Positions 55,170 to 64,000 of a stretch of DNA of 64,000 bases are shown one piece after another. Origin of the DNA: Telmatactis stephensoni. Lineage: Eukaryota; Cnidaria; Anthozoa; Actiniaria; Isophelliidae. A program made the translations under genes and the position numbers. The stretch spans positions 319,501-383,500 of the forward strand of contig JALIZF010001788.1 in assembly GCA_029948255.1 (NCBI GenBank), given 5' to 3'. The notes beneath the pieces are model-generated. The model was not told the DNA's origin, did no database searches, and saw only the letters and a list, made by a program, of their open reading frames with translations. The stretch's first letter is position 1; each line of letters opens with the position of its first letter.

Positions 55170-57932
55170 TTTGTGCCTTAAATTTTTCTTTTTTATAAAA
55201 CTTTGGTCTTCTCTTCTCAAGCAATATTACATTTCTAAGCTTCTCTTCAATTTTCATTCATTTTGCTTGTTTGACAAGTTCTTCCTCAGCTTTCCTCTTT
55301 TCTCAGTGGAGCTGCCGATTTTCTTCCATCAATTTATTGTTATCAACTTCATGATAATAAACTCTAAATTCATAAGTTTATGTCTTCATTTTCCTCTCTG
55401 CATCTTTGGATGATTTTCCTCCACTTGATGAAGTTTTGGAGCAACCTGTTTTCAGCTTAGATAGCTGCTTTTTGAAAGTATTAATCAATCTCTTTTGGAT
55501 GATTACTCCTCGTAAACCAGCCTCATCGAAAATCCTTTCGATTATATGAGCTGTTACACTATCTGTTTTTTCGTCTGGACGTTTTTCAATGGATTTTGAG
55601 ATGTTGTAAATCAGATGAATGTAGGTTTTCTTCCATTTTTATTTATATATAAATATTTGTTTTTGTATGAGTTGTAGAAATAGCGGGGAAAATTATGCTT
55701 ATTTGTTTATTTTGTACATAAACCAGGTGATATTACTGCCTTGTGGACCTTGGTGTTTGCATGTTCTGTGCTTTAATGGTAAATGCAATTAGCATCAGGA
55801 AGCAAAAATACTACAAGTGTGCTAACTCCATAACCCATAACCCAACCTCTAATCTTCATGACCCTACAAGTATTATACATGAAAATGCGCCAAATTATTG
55901 AAAGTTTCAAATATCGAGGTAATAGTAGGATTTACCCAAGCGTTACAAAGCTATGGGTCAATAATATGTGACTGATCTATCATGAGGTCAGAATCCTCTC
56001 ATAAAAGTGAGCCAACTGGCAAACTTTAAGTCTGAAAACCCGAGCCCAAGTTGTTTTGAGCTCTTCACCACTAAGTGGTCAGAGATGACAGGATCTGATT
56101 AACGAAATCTTTGGCTATTATTTCTTCTGCTCTTGTTATGATGAGATCTAATGTATACCCATTTCTTTGGGTAGAGCCAGTTACATGCTGTTTTAGGTTG
56201 AATGTTTCCAGTAAATGGATAGATCTTACTGCGGTAGGGTCATGCTCATATATTAAAAACTAATTTATGTAAGAGGAGCATAAAGTAGAGGTAGATACAG
56301 TGTTTTTGTAACAATTTTGTTTTATTCATTTTCTTGACCTACATGACTTTGGGATAACTGATTTGTAAAATTATATTAAAAACTGTCAAAACCTTCCAGA
56401 AGAATAGAGGGGAACTGTTTGTCTACAATAAAACTTATAAACTGTTTTCAAAACAGTTTCCCAGAAATTGTGATTGAAATTGATTGTTACTATAAATACA
56501 CCTTTACTTGTATAAGTAAGAAAGTCACAGGTGTTGAAACCCAAAACTGCCATCACATTTTGAACTTGAAAACAGTGGTGGTAGTATTCCTGGTAGCATT
56601 TTCCATCTTTATATTTTTTCCCACTAACCAGGTGATACCAGGCTCTTCAAGCTCATTTTCACTTAATTTTGAGTACAACATTTTGCAGTGCTGTCTTCTT
56701 TTACACCATGTTTTATGGCATCAGGATATACTTGATTTTCATTAAATTCATTATGTACAATGAAATTTGTTACAGTGAGGGATACATCAGTAAGGTGATT
56801 TTTTTCTATAGTTTTTTTGTCTTATATAAAGTGCCTTAATTTTTTTACCTGTCACTAGAAGATGTCTGATGTCATGCCATGTTTTGTTCTTGTGTTGACC
56901 TAGAGTGGCTTTGTTGATAATCGGTCTGTCACTATCTGAAAATGTCAATGCTGTTAGAAATTCCTCTGCACAGTTTGACAGATTCTCAGATACCTTGTCA
57001 AAATTTGCCTTGATATAATGTTTAGCTTTAGACAATATAGACAAATGAGTAATATTATTTTCAGACTGTTGAGAGTTAATTTCAGTGTCATCAAAGTTCT
57101 TTGAAGCTGGTAAAAAATCAAGGATTCCAGAGCAGGGATCTATTTTTTTAAGTTTCTTTACAAATTCCACCTTTTCTTGGACAGTTGCTTCATCCCTATG
57201 TTTCATTGGCCTGGGATCAAAGGAGTCAATCCAAGAGTCATCATATGATGTGACTTTTCTTTTCTTTTCTTTTCTTTTCTTTTCCAGTGGTGTAGGACAT
57301 TTTCATTTTAGAAATAGCCACTGGGTTCCAGTATGCAGACATAGAGGTGAAAGACTTTCTCTGATTTGAAAGAAAATCATCAAGTTCACAAAATGTTGCA
57401 CCTAACCTGGAAGTGTCTGCATCCTTGATCAGCTCCACCCTGCATAGATCTGCAGAATGCACAGTACACAGATCCATTACAATCAAGTACAAACTAGAGC
57501 CTATAGTTTTTTTCCTTCTGAGTTGGTATTACTCCAGCAACAAACACAAAAAATTCACTACCATCAAGGTAGCTTTCACAGTCTTTACTCCAAGACTTTG
57601 AACATGTCCATTTAAACAAAGAATGCACTCTTCAAATGAACGCCAGGGAGACAGTATTGCTTTATCGTAAAAAATTCATCAGTCCAAATGGAGGCACCTG
57701 AGAAAAGGCATTGATAGTGATTTCATTTGAAAAGGATCTGGATTTTTTTGTCCTGCTGGTAAAGTAAGCCATCTGAGTAAACATTCGTCAACAAAACCAT
57801 TTTCAAAGTCAGGATCAATTGGAGGTTCGTACTAGCAATTGCTTTAGCTAGCTGAACAAGTTGAGGTTTGCAGTAAGAAGAAACTTGAACACCCGTAGCT
57901 GAAATATATTCTTTGATACCTTTCACATCCAT
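55170..57932 (-). pseudogene. SAP - SWIM - YqaJ exonuclease-type gene, decayed
   Basis: N-terminal part (57932-57830): VKGIKEYISATGVQVSSYCK, PQLVQLAKAI, a SAP-like DNA-binding helix pair. Then FFVFVAGVIPTQ, LYLIVMDLCTVHSADLCRVE and GATFCELDDFLSNQRKS, a degenerate SWIM zinc finger. A frameshift lies inside an (AAAAG)n run at 57255-57285. Then DDSWIDSFDPRP (57240), and INKATLGQHKNKTWHDIRHL with LLVTGKKIKALY (about 56850), the entry of a YqaJ/alkaline-exonuclease (PD-D/E-XK) fold. The catalytic body is missing. A separate exon at 55630-55170 reads HIIERIFDEAGLRGVIIQKR and a Glu/Lys coiled coil with stops. The SAP-SWIM-YqaJ order is known from multicopy cnidarian and other animal genes; this copy is dead. 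Confidence 0.55.
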
Positions 57933-58262
57933 GTTGCTGAAGTCCAGAATAGTAGTGGTTTGTTTTTAAGAATTGGAAGGTGTAGCTGATTGTGTTGTAG
58001 TAGTTGATTCTATTTGTTGATGAAGCTTGAGATGGTTGCTTAGTAGTAGTTTTATAAGGTGGAGATGTTGTTTTGGCACTTGTCATGGTAGCTGGAGCTG
58101 ACTGTTTAAAAGGAGTTGTAAAGGCTGGAGATGGACAGAAATAGTTTTAGAAATTGGAGGTGTTTTTTTAACACTTACTTTAGTAGCTGATGATGGTTCT
58201 TTTGTATTTGCAGAGGAAAATGGGGAGGGAGCTTGAGAGTGTTGCTTGACACCAGTAGCTAA

Positions 58263-59259
58263 TTAGTAGTTGGAGATGGCAGTTTGACTGAGGGGAAACC
58301 CTATTCTCAAAGCACACTTCTTTTGTAATTCACAATTTATTTTGAATTTCCTCACAGTCTCAGGAGATAACATGTTGCGAAAAGGGATGCACAATATTGG
58401 TGTATAACACTTTAATATTTTAAGTGGTGAATATATAATCAGTAGGATTAGGACTAGCTGTGATGAAATGAACATATTTAAGACATCTTGGCTCTCACAG
58501 GATCTTTTATGCAGTCTAAACAGGTATAGCTTACTTAGAAGATCTTGTATTTAGGTAGACTAAACAGGTGTAGCTAAGTTTTCAATAGCTAAGAACAAAA
58601 TCGGAAACTAGGGGGCTCATAGAGGATTGCGCACTGGCCTTGACTAAATGAAGAACCCCTGTATACAGGGGCAGATACAGGACTGAGGGGGTTCACTTAA
58701 CATTTATGTTGTTTTTGATATTTTTGTCTCGGCATAAAAATGTCAAGGTTGACGTAATCATTCGTACTGTCAACCTCTGATGTTATTTCTAAAGTGTTAT
58801 AAGAGGAAACAGAACTAGTTAGCATTTGGGTTAATTATCATAAAAAGTGGAGCTGTCCAGGATTATCCCTCAGGAGGAGCTGCAGATTGTTTTAAAAATT
58901 CCAAAACCCAGAGAGCTCAGTGGATGATTGTGTGAATTATATGTCATCTCAGGAGGGGATGCACACCACTGCATCCCTCCTAAATCTGGATTTGCATTTG
59001 AGATTGATTTTGAATTAATGAAAAGTGCTGTTGGGCTAGTACAATTCAACTTCTTTCTAAAACTTAGTGAGAATTTATTAACTTACATCAGTGAGAATTA
59101 ACTTCCAATTGACTGAAAAGATGTGTTTACTTTCTAATATTATTGAAAAAAATTAAAAAAGTGCTGTTTTTGTTACCTTTTTTTTTTGGAATCTCCACAA
59201 GAAACATTTGAGCATAGAATGGACACTTTTTTATGTAATATGCCATATCAGCACCACAT
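58263..59259. other. No gene seen
   Basis: AT-rich; a Ser/Thr/Pro-rich translated stretch left of it (57940-58260) may be the linker upstream of the SAP domain. Short palindrome ACCCCTGTATACAGGGGC at 58657. Confidence 0.35.
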
Positions 59260-59552
59260 TCACTTTACTTTTAGCTTGTCCATGTGCCTTCTCAACCGCT
59301 TCCTGCATAACATTTCCATTGACTTTATCGATCTGAGCGTTGGGTCACTGATGACTTCGTTGTAGGTTTCCTCGTCGACAATTCGGAGTTCAGCTATGGC
59401 AACGAAGTCGTGGATGGTGCTGCATGAGATCGATGCCAGTCTGAAGGCATTGCATATTGTACAGTGCTCAGAATGGATGGTTCTCAACACAACACCATAT
59501 TGGTTGTGAATTTTTGATAAATCAAGCTGACCAGTTCTGACTTTGTTGGTCT
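59260..59552 (-). CDS. Unrecognised ORF next to the zinc-knuckle gene
   Basis: Open from about 59552 to a stop at 59260: TGQLDLSKIHNQYGVVLRTI, HCTICNAFRLASISCS, DFVAIAELRIVDEETYNEVI and a basic end LCRKRLRRHMDKLKVK. It lies 70 bp downstream of the coiled-coil ORF on the same strand. It could be its last exon, though no good splice pair joins them. CTIC alone is not enough for a zinc domain. Confidence 0.4.
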
Positions 59553-59623
59553 TTGCTGCTGGTATGGGCTGCTGGTCCGGCTGTTCCTATTTAGATGGTC
59601 CTTTAACTTGGCGATCTAAAGTT

Positions 59624-60139
59624 TTAAAAATTAAGGTTAATGGTTGCATTCTTTTCTGTTATTGCTGTATTCTGTTCTTCTATCTCTTCCATCAATGCTG
59701 CTATTCTGGACATTTTCTCTTCTATCTCTTCCATCAATGCTGCTATTCTGGCCATTTTCTGGTAGTTAATTTCAACTAGCTCCTCGTTGTTCTCCTGTAG
59801 TTCAGTTGTATCCGTGCAATTTTTTTTCAAGGATTCTATTTCCTTTTGCAGCCTTTTTTTCTCCAGAGGCCACATCTCATTGTTGACCTTTATTGCCAAA
59901 TACGCAGAGGAAACTTGCTGATATTTTTTTAGCAGCTGGTTATAAAGTTTTTTGTAGTTGGTGGGCTGGCTGGCAGGAGGCTGGCTGGCAGGAGGTTGGC
60001 TGGTCTTTCCTCTTTTCCTTGATGGTTGGCACCCACACTCTCGACGTTCACCAGAACAGGAAGGACACAGATTCATACAGTGGTTTCTGGTATGGCCTGA
60101 TTCAGCGCATACAGTGCACTTGCTAACACGTTGAGACAT
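59624..60139 (-). CDS. CCHC zinc-knuckle and coiled-coil protein, 171 aa
   Basis: MSQRVSKCTVCAESGHTRNH followed by C gives a C-x2-C-x4-H-x4-C zinc knuckle at residues 8-21. A second Cys-rich run CPSCSGERRECGC follows. A PPASQPPASQP linker is at about 50-60, and a long coiled coil from about 65 to the end. A 42-bp tandem duplication (59676-59717, 59718-59759) doubles the heptads MARIAALMEEIEE. It is divergent from the Merlin transposase with 342 bp between starts, so it may be a second Merlin-element protein or a host gene beside it. No lesions. Zinc knuckles of this type bind single-stranded nucleic acid. Confidence 0.55.
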   Translation of the reverse strand: MSQRVSKCTVCAESGHTRNHCMNLCPSCSGERRECGCQPSRKRGKTSQPPASQPPASQPTNYKKLYNQLLKKYQQVSSAYLAIKVNNEMWPLEKKRLQKEIESLKKNCTDTTELQENNEELVEINYQKMARIAALMEEIEEKMSRIAALMEEIEEQNTAITEKNATINLNF

Positions 60140-60157
60140 GATGTAAAAGATTGTAAT

Positions 60158-60166
60158 TATAAAAGG
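60158..60166 (+). promoter_or_regulatory. Candidate TATA box for the Merlin transposase
   Basis: TATAAAAGG lies 320 bp upstream of the transposase ATG and 20 bp from the divergent ORF start, oriented toward the transposase. A good consensus but no transcript evidence. Confidence 0.35.
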
Positions 60167-60214
60167 CGTGGGTGAATTTTCTCTATATAACGTGGTAGCT
60201 CGGAAGCAATAAGA

Positions 60215-60405
60215 GTTAAGAGGATCAAAATATGAATTAACTGAACTCCTTGTTTCCTAAGACATAGTTTTTCATGTATGAATAGATTACTTTTGTCAGC
60301 GGAGCAAAGTTAAGAGGATCAAAATATGAATTAATTAATTAATTAACTGAACTCCTTATTTCCTAAGACGTAGTTTTTCATGTATGAATAGATTTCTTTT
60401 GTAAG
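60215..60405. repeat. Two-copy tandem duplication, period 94 bp
   Basis: GTTAAGAGGATCAAAATATG begins at 60215 and 60309. The second copy has a 12-bp TTAATTAA-type expansion and four or so substitutions. It falls in the presumed 5' UTR of the transposase. Confidence 0.85.
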
Positions 60406-60481
60406 CGGCGTTAATGTGATCCTCATACAAGTTTATAAATTTGGTCTGTTGCAATTTTTATAACTTTATGCAATTTGAATC

Positions 60482-61332
60482 ATGAATTTCATTGAGCTTA
60501 TAGAAATCTGTAGCAACTTTCAATCGGTTTTTCATTTTTTTTGTCAACAAGGTGTTCTTGATTCACAACCAGCATGTATCTGTGGTGCTCAAATGGAGTT
60601 GAAGACCCGTGCAGCAACGAAAGATGAGCATGCCTGGAGATGTACGAACAACAACTGTAGAAAGTGGTGTTCTATCCGGAGAAATTCTTTCTTCGAAGAC
60701 TCCAATGTATCACTTGTCACTTGGCTCCACATGCTTTACTTATGGTCCCGTGATGACTCCAACCATCGCATCCAAGAGATGACGGGACTGTCTAACAGGA
60801 CAGTTGTCAAAATGTTAACAGCAATACGATCTGTTTGCTCCAACAACGTGGCTACAGACTTGATAAGAATAGGCGGACGAGGGCATATCATAGAGATCGA
60901 CGAGTCCAAGTTTGGCATTAAGCAAAAGTACCATCGCGGAAGGTTTGGTGAAGGACCCTGGGTGTTTGGTGCCATCAACAGAGCGACCAAAGAAGTTGTC
61001 CTTTTCCGAGTTCCAAATCGTACGCGAGCTACGCTATTACCAATAATACGTCGACACATTCTACCTGGCAGTACAATTTACTCAGACGACTACAGCACCT
61101 ATCATACACTAAATCGCTATGGTTTTACCCATCTCATGGTCAGCCATTCCGAGAACTTCGTTGATCCACACACAGGTGTCTACACCAACAACATCGAGGG
61201 ACTTTGGAGCACAGTAAAGCGGAAATTCAAAGGGTGAGTGGTACCCGTTATGAAAAAGTTCCAGTATACCTCGATGAGTTTACATGGAAGCGAAGAAATG
61301 CCCAAAGTGATCTGCTACACGCAATACTTTGA
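60482..61332 (+). pseudogene. Merlin (ISXO2/IS1016-like) transposase, nearly complete
   Basis: 251 aa open, then a frameshift. Zinc ribbon: CxC at 32-34 and C54, C59, C63. The DDE-type core has D140 in IIEIDESKFG, KYHRGR at 149-154, D202/D203 in IYSDDYSTY and E239 in NNIEGLWSTVKRKFK. The open frame ends at a TGA (61236). The +1 frame continues with family-typical SGTRYEKVPVYLDEFTWKRR and LLHAIL to a TGA (61330), with HIAAGY beyond it. So one base was lost near 61231 and one CGA turned to TGA. GTGAGT at the break is a perfect donor, so splicing cannot be fully excluded. Full-length TIRs were not located. Confidence 0.85.
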
Positions 61333-61471
61333 GACATCGCTGCTGGTTATTAAAGATAAAACACCTAAATCAAAGGCTCTTTTTAGAGCCAAAACATTGA
61401 TTAAAGTCAAACCTAAAATGCTTCTACTGAAAAATAGACCAAATAAAGCTGAATGAAACTCATATTTTATT

Positions 61472-61630
61472 AACGTTACCTTACCGTTATCTTACCGTTA
61501 CCTAACGGACCATATATTACCGTTATCTTAACGACCATTTACCAACCACTTGCCGACCACTTACCAACCACTTGCCGACCACTTACCGACCACTTACCGT
61601 ACGGTGCAGATTGTTCACTATTACCGTTTA
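61472..61630. repeat. Minisatellite of TTACCGTTA / ACTTACCGACC units
   Basis: First four (T)TACCGTTA(C/T)C-type units (61473-61525), then five units of about 13 bp, ACCACTTACC(G/A)ACC / ACCACTTGCCGACC. It directly follows the transposase. Confidence 0.75.
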
Positions 61631-61981
61631 CCTTCCTCTGTGAAAAATGAGATTGATAATTTTACTCTCAAGTTTGACATTTGATTGCCTTAATTAAATT
61701 GTCACCTTTCATAATCTGTAGTTTGCAAGTTCCCAATAAACTTCAGAATTGCTGCAGTTTTGGGAAATCAACTGTAATCGGGAGCCTCTGGCTTTTGACA
61801 GCGTAATACAATTTCTGTCATTCAGTTTAATATAAAAGAAACAATGGTATCTTGAGCTTGGATGTGCAGTTTTTGTAAACTCATATTTTCCCATTTTATT
61901 TTTTTTATTATAATAGGGTTATAGAAGGGAGGAACTTAATCCTCATTGTAGACTATACCCCATCTCCTCCTCACTATCAAC

Positions 61982-62240
61982 TCATACTCTCAAATCTCTG
62001 ATTTTTCCTTTTGCTTCTTTTGAGGCAAATTCCACTGGCCCTTCCTTGAAGTTTGAGGTATCATCATTAAATAATTCTTTAGTTGTCGTGGCCTTGTTAT
62101 GAGTAAATACTTCATATGTTACTCTAGTAAACATGACAGCTGCTTTTCTGTGTCTTCCTCCAACACCCACATCCTCATCATCAATAACAACAAGAGAGTG
62201 AATTTGTTTCGTATGCCCAGCCCATTTCTTCGTATCGAGA
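61982..62240 (-). CDS. Coding-like ORF, unrecognised
   Basis: Open from about 62240 to a stop at 61982: KKWAGHTKQIHSLVVIDDED, VGVGGRHRKAAVMFTRVTYE, and a charged end EFASKEAKGKIRDLRV. Composition and lack of stops suggest a real exon end. Family unknown; start uncertain. Confidence 0.3.
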
Positions 62241-62837
62241 TTTTTTTATGATCCTTCTCCTGTTCCAGAGATAATCAAGATAATCTTGAATTTTACGAGG
62301 TCAAAAACAAGACGACGTTTGGCATTTTTAGTATTACAATGTCAATGATGGGCCAAGAGCCAAGTAGAATTCTTATCATATTAAAGTAAAAATATATTTG
62401 TAGTCTTTCCAAAGTCTCACAAGAATCAATTAAAGCTGTGCCTGATTACATCAAATAAAGAAAATTCTATATAGTTACAGACTTTACATTCGTATTTTAC
62501 GTGAAAGTACTTCTATATTATTCACGGTTCTGATACAGTCTGAAATGTTGGTGTCCTGTGGAGCAATACGCTACAGCCGGCTTTCGGCTCAAAAATTATC
62601 TCCAAACACAGTTTTCTAAACCATATTTTTGAATAAAATCGATTGGACGAGAAATAAATTTTAATTCAAATTTTGGGCACCTATGCCGTGACGTGCAAAC
62701 AAAGATTTGTCTATTACAAATCGAAAACCTTCGAACCTTTAGACACCATTTAAATTTCTACATAAGCAAAATGAAAACTGAAGTACTATATAAAATGTAA
62801 CAGAACCATTGAGAAATATAAATTACGATCAACTTAC

Positions 62838-62921
62838 CTTCGCACCTCTAATTACTAAATAATGCACATTATAAACGCCTACGACCCAAAGCCATTGATC
62901 TACAGTAAAATATCGCCCCAT
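62838..62921 (-). CDS. First exon of the array gene, leftmost copy
   Basis: ATG at 62921, 28 codons beginning MGRYFTVDQWLWVVGVYNVH, ending GCGAAG|GTAAGT. In this copy residue 12 is Trp. The matching terminal exon would fall in unique sequence left of the array. There the frame from the same GGAG acceptor reads IIFEPKAGCSVLLH to a stop, so this outer copy may have a different C-terminus. Confidence 0.4.
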
Positions 62922-63094
62922 GTTTCCATACTTAAGTTTCCTATTTCATTCCGAACGGCTTCGTCAATACTACGTTTATCGAGAATTGATCAAACATTTC
63001 CCCTACAGATATATTTATGAACTAAACTGAACAGTTTGGTCTCAAAACATATATTTATAACCATAAACCCTATATTTGATTATTAATAATCGAC

Positions 63095-63542
63095 TTAAAC
63101 ACCCTCGGACCGGCGCACGTAGTTCGCATATCTTTCGGCTTGACACTTCGCCTCTACTTCGGCGATTTCCGCAGTAACCACAAAAAGGTCTTTATCACTA
63201 CTGCGGCTTGTTGAAATTATCTCCAAACACAGTTTTCTAAACCATATTTTTGAATAAAATCGATTGGACGAGAAATAAATTTTAATTCAAATTTTGGGCA
63301 CCTATGCCGTGACGTGCAAACAAAGATTTGTCTATTACAAATCGAAAACCTTCGAACCTTTAGACACCATTTAAATTTCTACATAAGCAAAATGAAAACT
63401 GAAGTACTATATAAAATGTAACAGAACCATTGAGAAATATAAATTACGATCAACTTACCTTCGCACCTCTAATTACTAAATAATGCACATTATAAACGCC
63501 TACGACACAAAGCCATTGATCTACAGTAAAATATCGCCCCAT
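63095..63542 (-). CDS. Small two-exon gene in the 621-bp array unit, 69 aa
   Basis: Exon 1 63542-63459 (MGRYFTVDQWLCVVGVYNVH... AAG|GTAAGT), intron 238 bp, exon 2 63220-63095 after TTTGGAG, in phase, ending at TAA. Exon 2 reads IISTSRSSDKDLFVVTAEIA then EVEAKCQAERYANYVRRSEG and V. Its GC-richer, Glu/Ala/Arg-coded body contrasts with the AT-rich surroundings, which supports coding. The N-terminal half is aromatic/hydrophobic, the C-terminal half a likely amphipathic helix. No family recognised. The acceptor tract is mediocre, so the exon 2 boundary could shift. Confidence 0.45.
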
Positions 63543-64000
63543 GTTTCCATACTTAAGTTTCCTATTTCATTCCGAACGGCTTCGTCAATACTACGTTTAT
63601 CGAGAATTGATCAAACATTTCCCCTACAGATATATTTATGAACTAAACTGAACAGTTTGGTCTCAAAACATATATTTATAACCATAAACCCTATATTTGA
63701 TTATTAATAATCGACTTAAACACCCTCGGACCGGCGCACGTAGTTCGCATATCTTTCGGCTTGACACTTCGCCTCTACTTCGGCGATTTCCGCAGTAACC
63801 ACAAAAAGGTCTTTATCACTACTGCGGCTTGTTGAAATTATCTCCAAACACAGTTTTCTAAACCATATTTTTGAATAAAATCGATTGGACGAGAAATAAA
63901 TTTTAATTCAAATTTTGGGCACCTATGCCGTGACGTGCAAACAAAGATTTGTCTATTACAAATCGAAAACCTTCGAACCTTTAGACACCATTTAAATTTC

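Larger units (their letters stand above)
62595..64000. repeat. Tandem array, period 621 bp, at least 2.26 copies
   Basis: ATTATCTCCAAACACAGTTT begins at 62595, 63216 and 63837. Copies 1 and 2 appear to differ by one base (C62886 / A63507). Copy 3 is cut by the window end. Each unit holds a minus-strand exon pair. The array's left edge is sharp: 62540-62594 does not match the unit end. Confidence 0.92.

Noticed and set aside
61236..61332. Spliced intron in the Merlin transposase beginning at GTGAGT
   Set aside because: The sequence straight after the site continues the transposase family reading in the next frame, so a lost base explains it better than an intron.
1..64000. CRISPR arrays, bacterial operons, ribosome-binding sites
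   Set aside because: The introns, LINE/DIRS/Gypsy elements and SINE heads show animal nuclear DNA; no regularly spaced CRISPR-like repeats were seen.
62595..64000. 621-bp array as rDNA, 5S or snRNA repeat
   Set aside because: No 5S, tRNA or spliceosomal RNA sequence could be recognised in the unit on either strand.

Overview
This is eukaryotic, animal nuclear DNA: AT-rich, with GT-AG introns, intron-split coding sequence and about one transposable element every 1-2 kb. Several repeat families match, from memory, repeats common in anthozoan cnidarian genomes: poly-C-ended elements with a repeated CTAAAARATACC motif, GTCGTTTCGCCC arrays, and TTAAGGTAGTTCGGGA termini. A coral or sea-anemone-like source is my best guess, but no marker here proves it.

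Layout. 0-2.5 kb holds a SINE head and foldback elements. 2.5-9.25 kb holds the one clearly intact host gene, a ten-exon farnesyl diphosphate synthase on the + strand whose introns carry at least five foldback elements. 9.3-18 kb is a nest of TIR elements: a Merlin copy containing a 763-bp Harbinger-like element that carries a host-gene-like fragment, then a dead LINE split by a poly-C element. 18-22.4 kb has decayed minus-strand coding sequence, partly split by another TIR element, and a LINE 3' end. 22.8-25.3 kb is a dead LINE. 26.1-28.1 kb holds a spliced minus-strand locus with HUH-like exons followed by an SF3-helicase exon pair, as in viral-type Rep proteins. 28.9-36.7 kb alternates TIR elements with decayed transposon-type genes (zinc finger, Mutator-like N-terminus, ATSHGKG family). 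37.2-41.4 kb is a broken DIRS-type tyrosine-recombinase retroelement with a LINE inserted in its gag. 45-47 kb is a TIR element with GTTTCGCCC arrays. 47.6-50.1 kb has a BEN-domain exon and a small two-exon gene. 50.1-53.5 kb is a truncated Ty3/Gypsy element. 53.5-55 kb is a long-TIR element made of TTCAACTATTCAA repeats with a poly-C element nested in it. 55.2-57.9 kb is a SAP-SWIM-YqaJ pseudogene. 59.3-61.3 kb has a nearly intact Merlin transposase divergent from a zinc-knuckle/coiled-coil ORF. 62.6-64 kb is a near-identical 621-bp tandem array with a small spliced ORF in each unit, running off the window end.

Apart from FDPS, almost every coding signal belongs to selfish elements or to low-copy genes broken by them. 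Many insertions are resolved to the base by their target-site duplications, so a relative order of insertion can be read. All splice structures come from reading consensus sites and frame continuity, not from transcripts; family assignments come from motifs and memory, not from searches.
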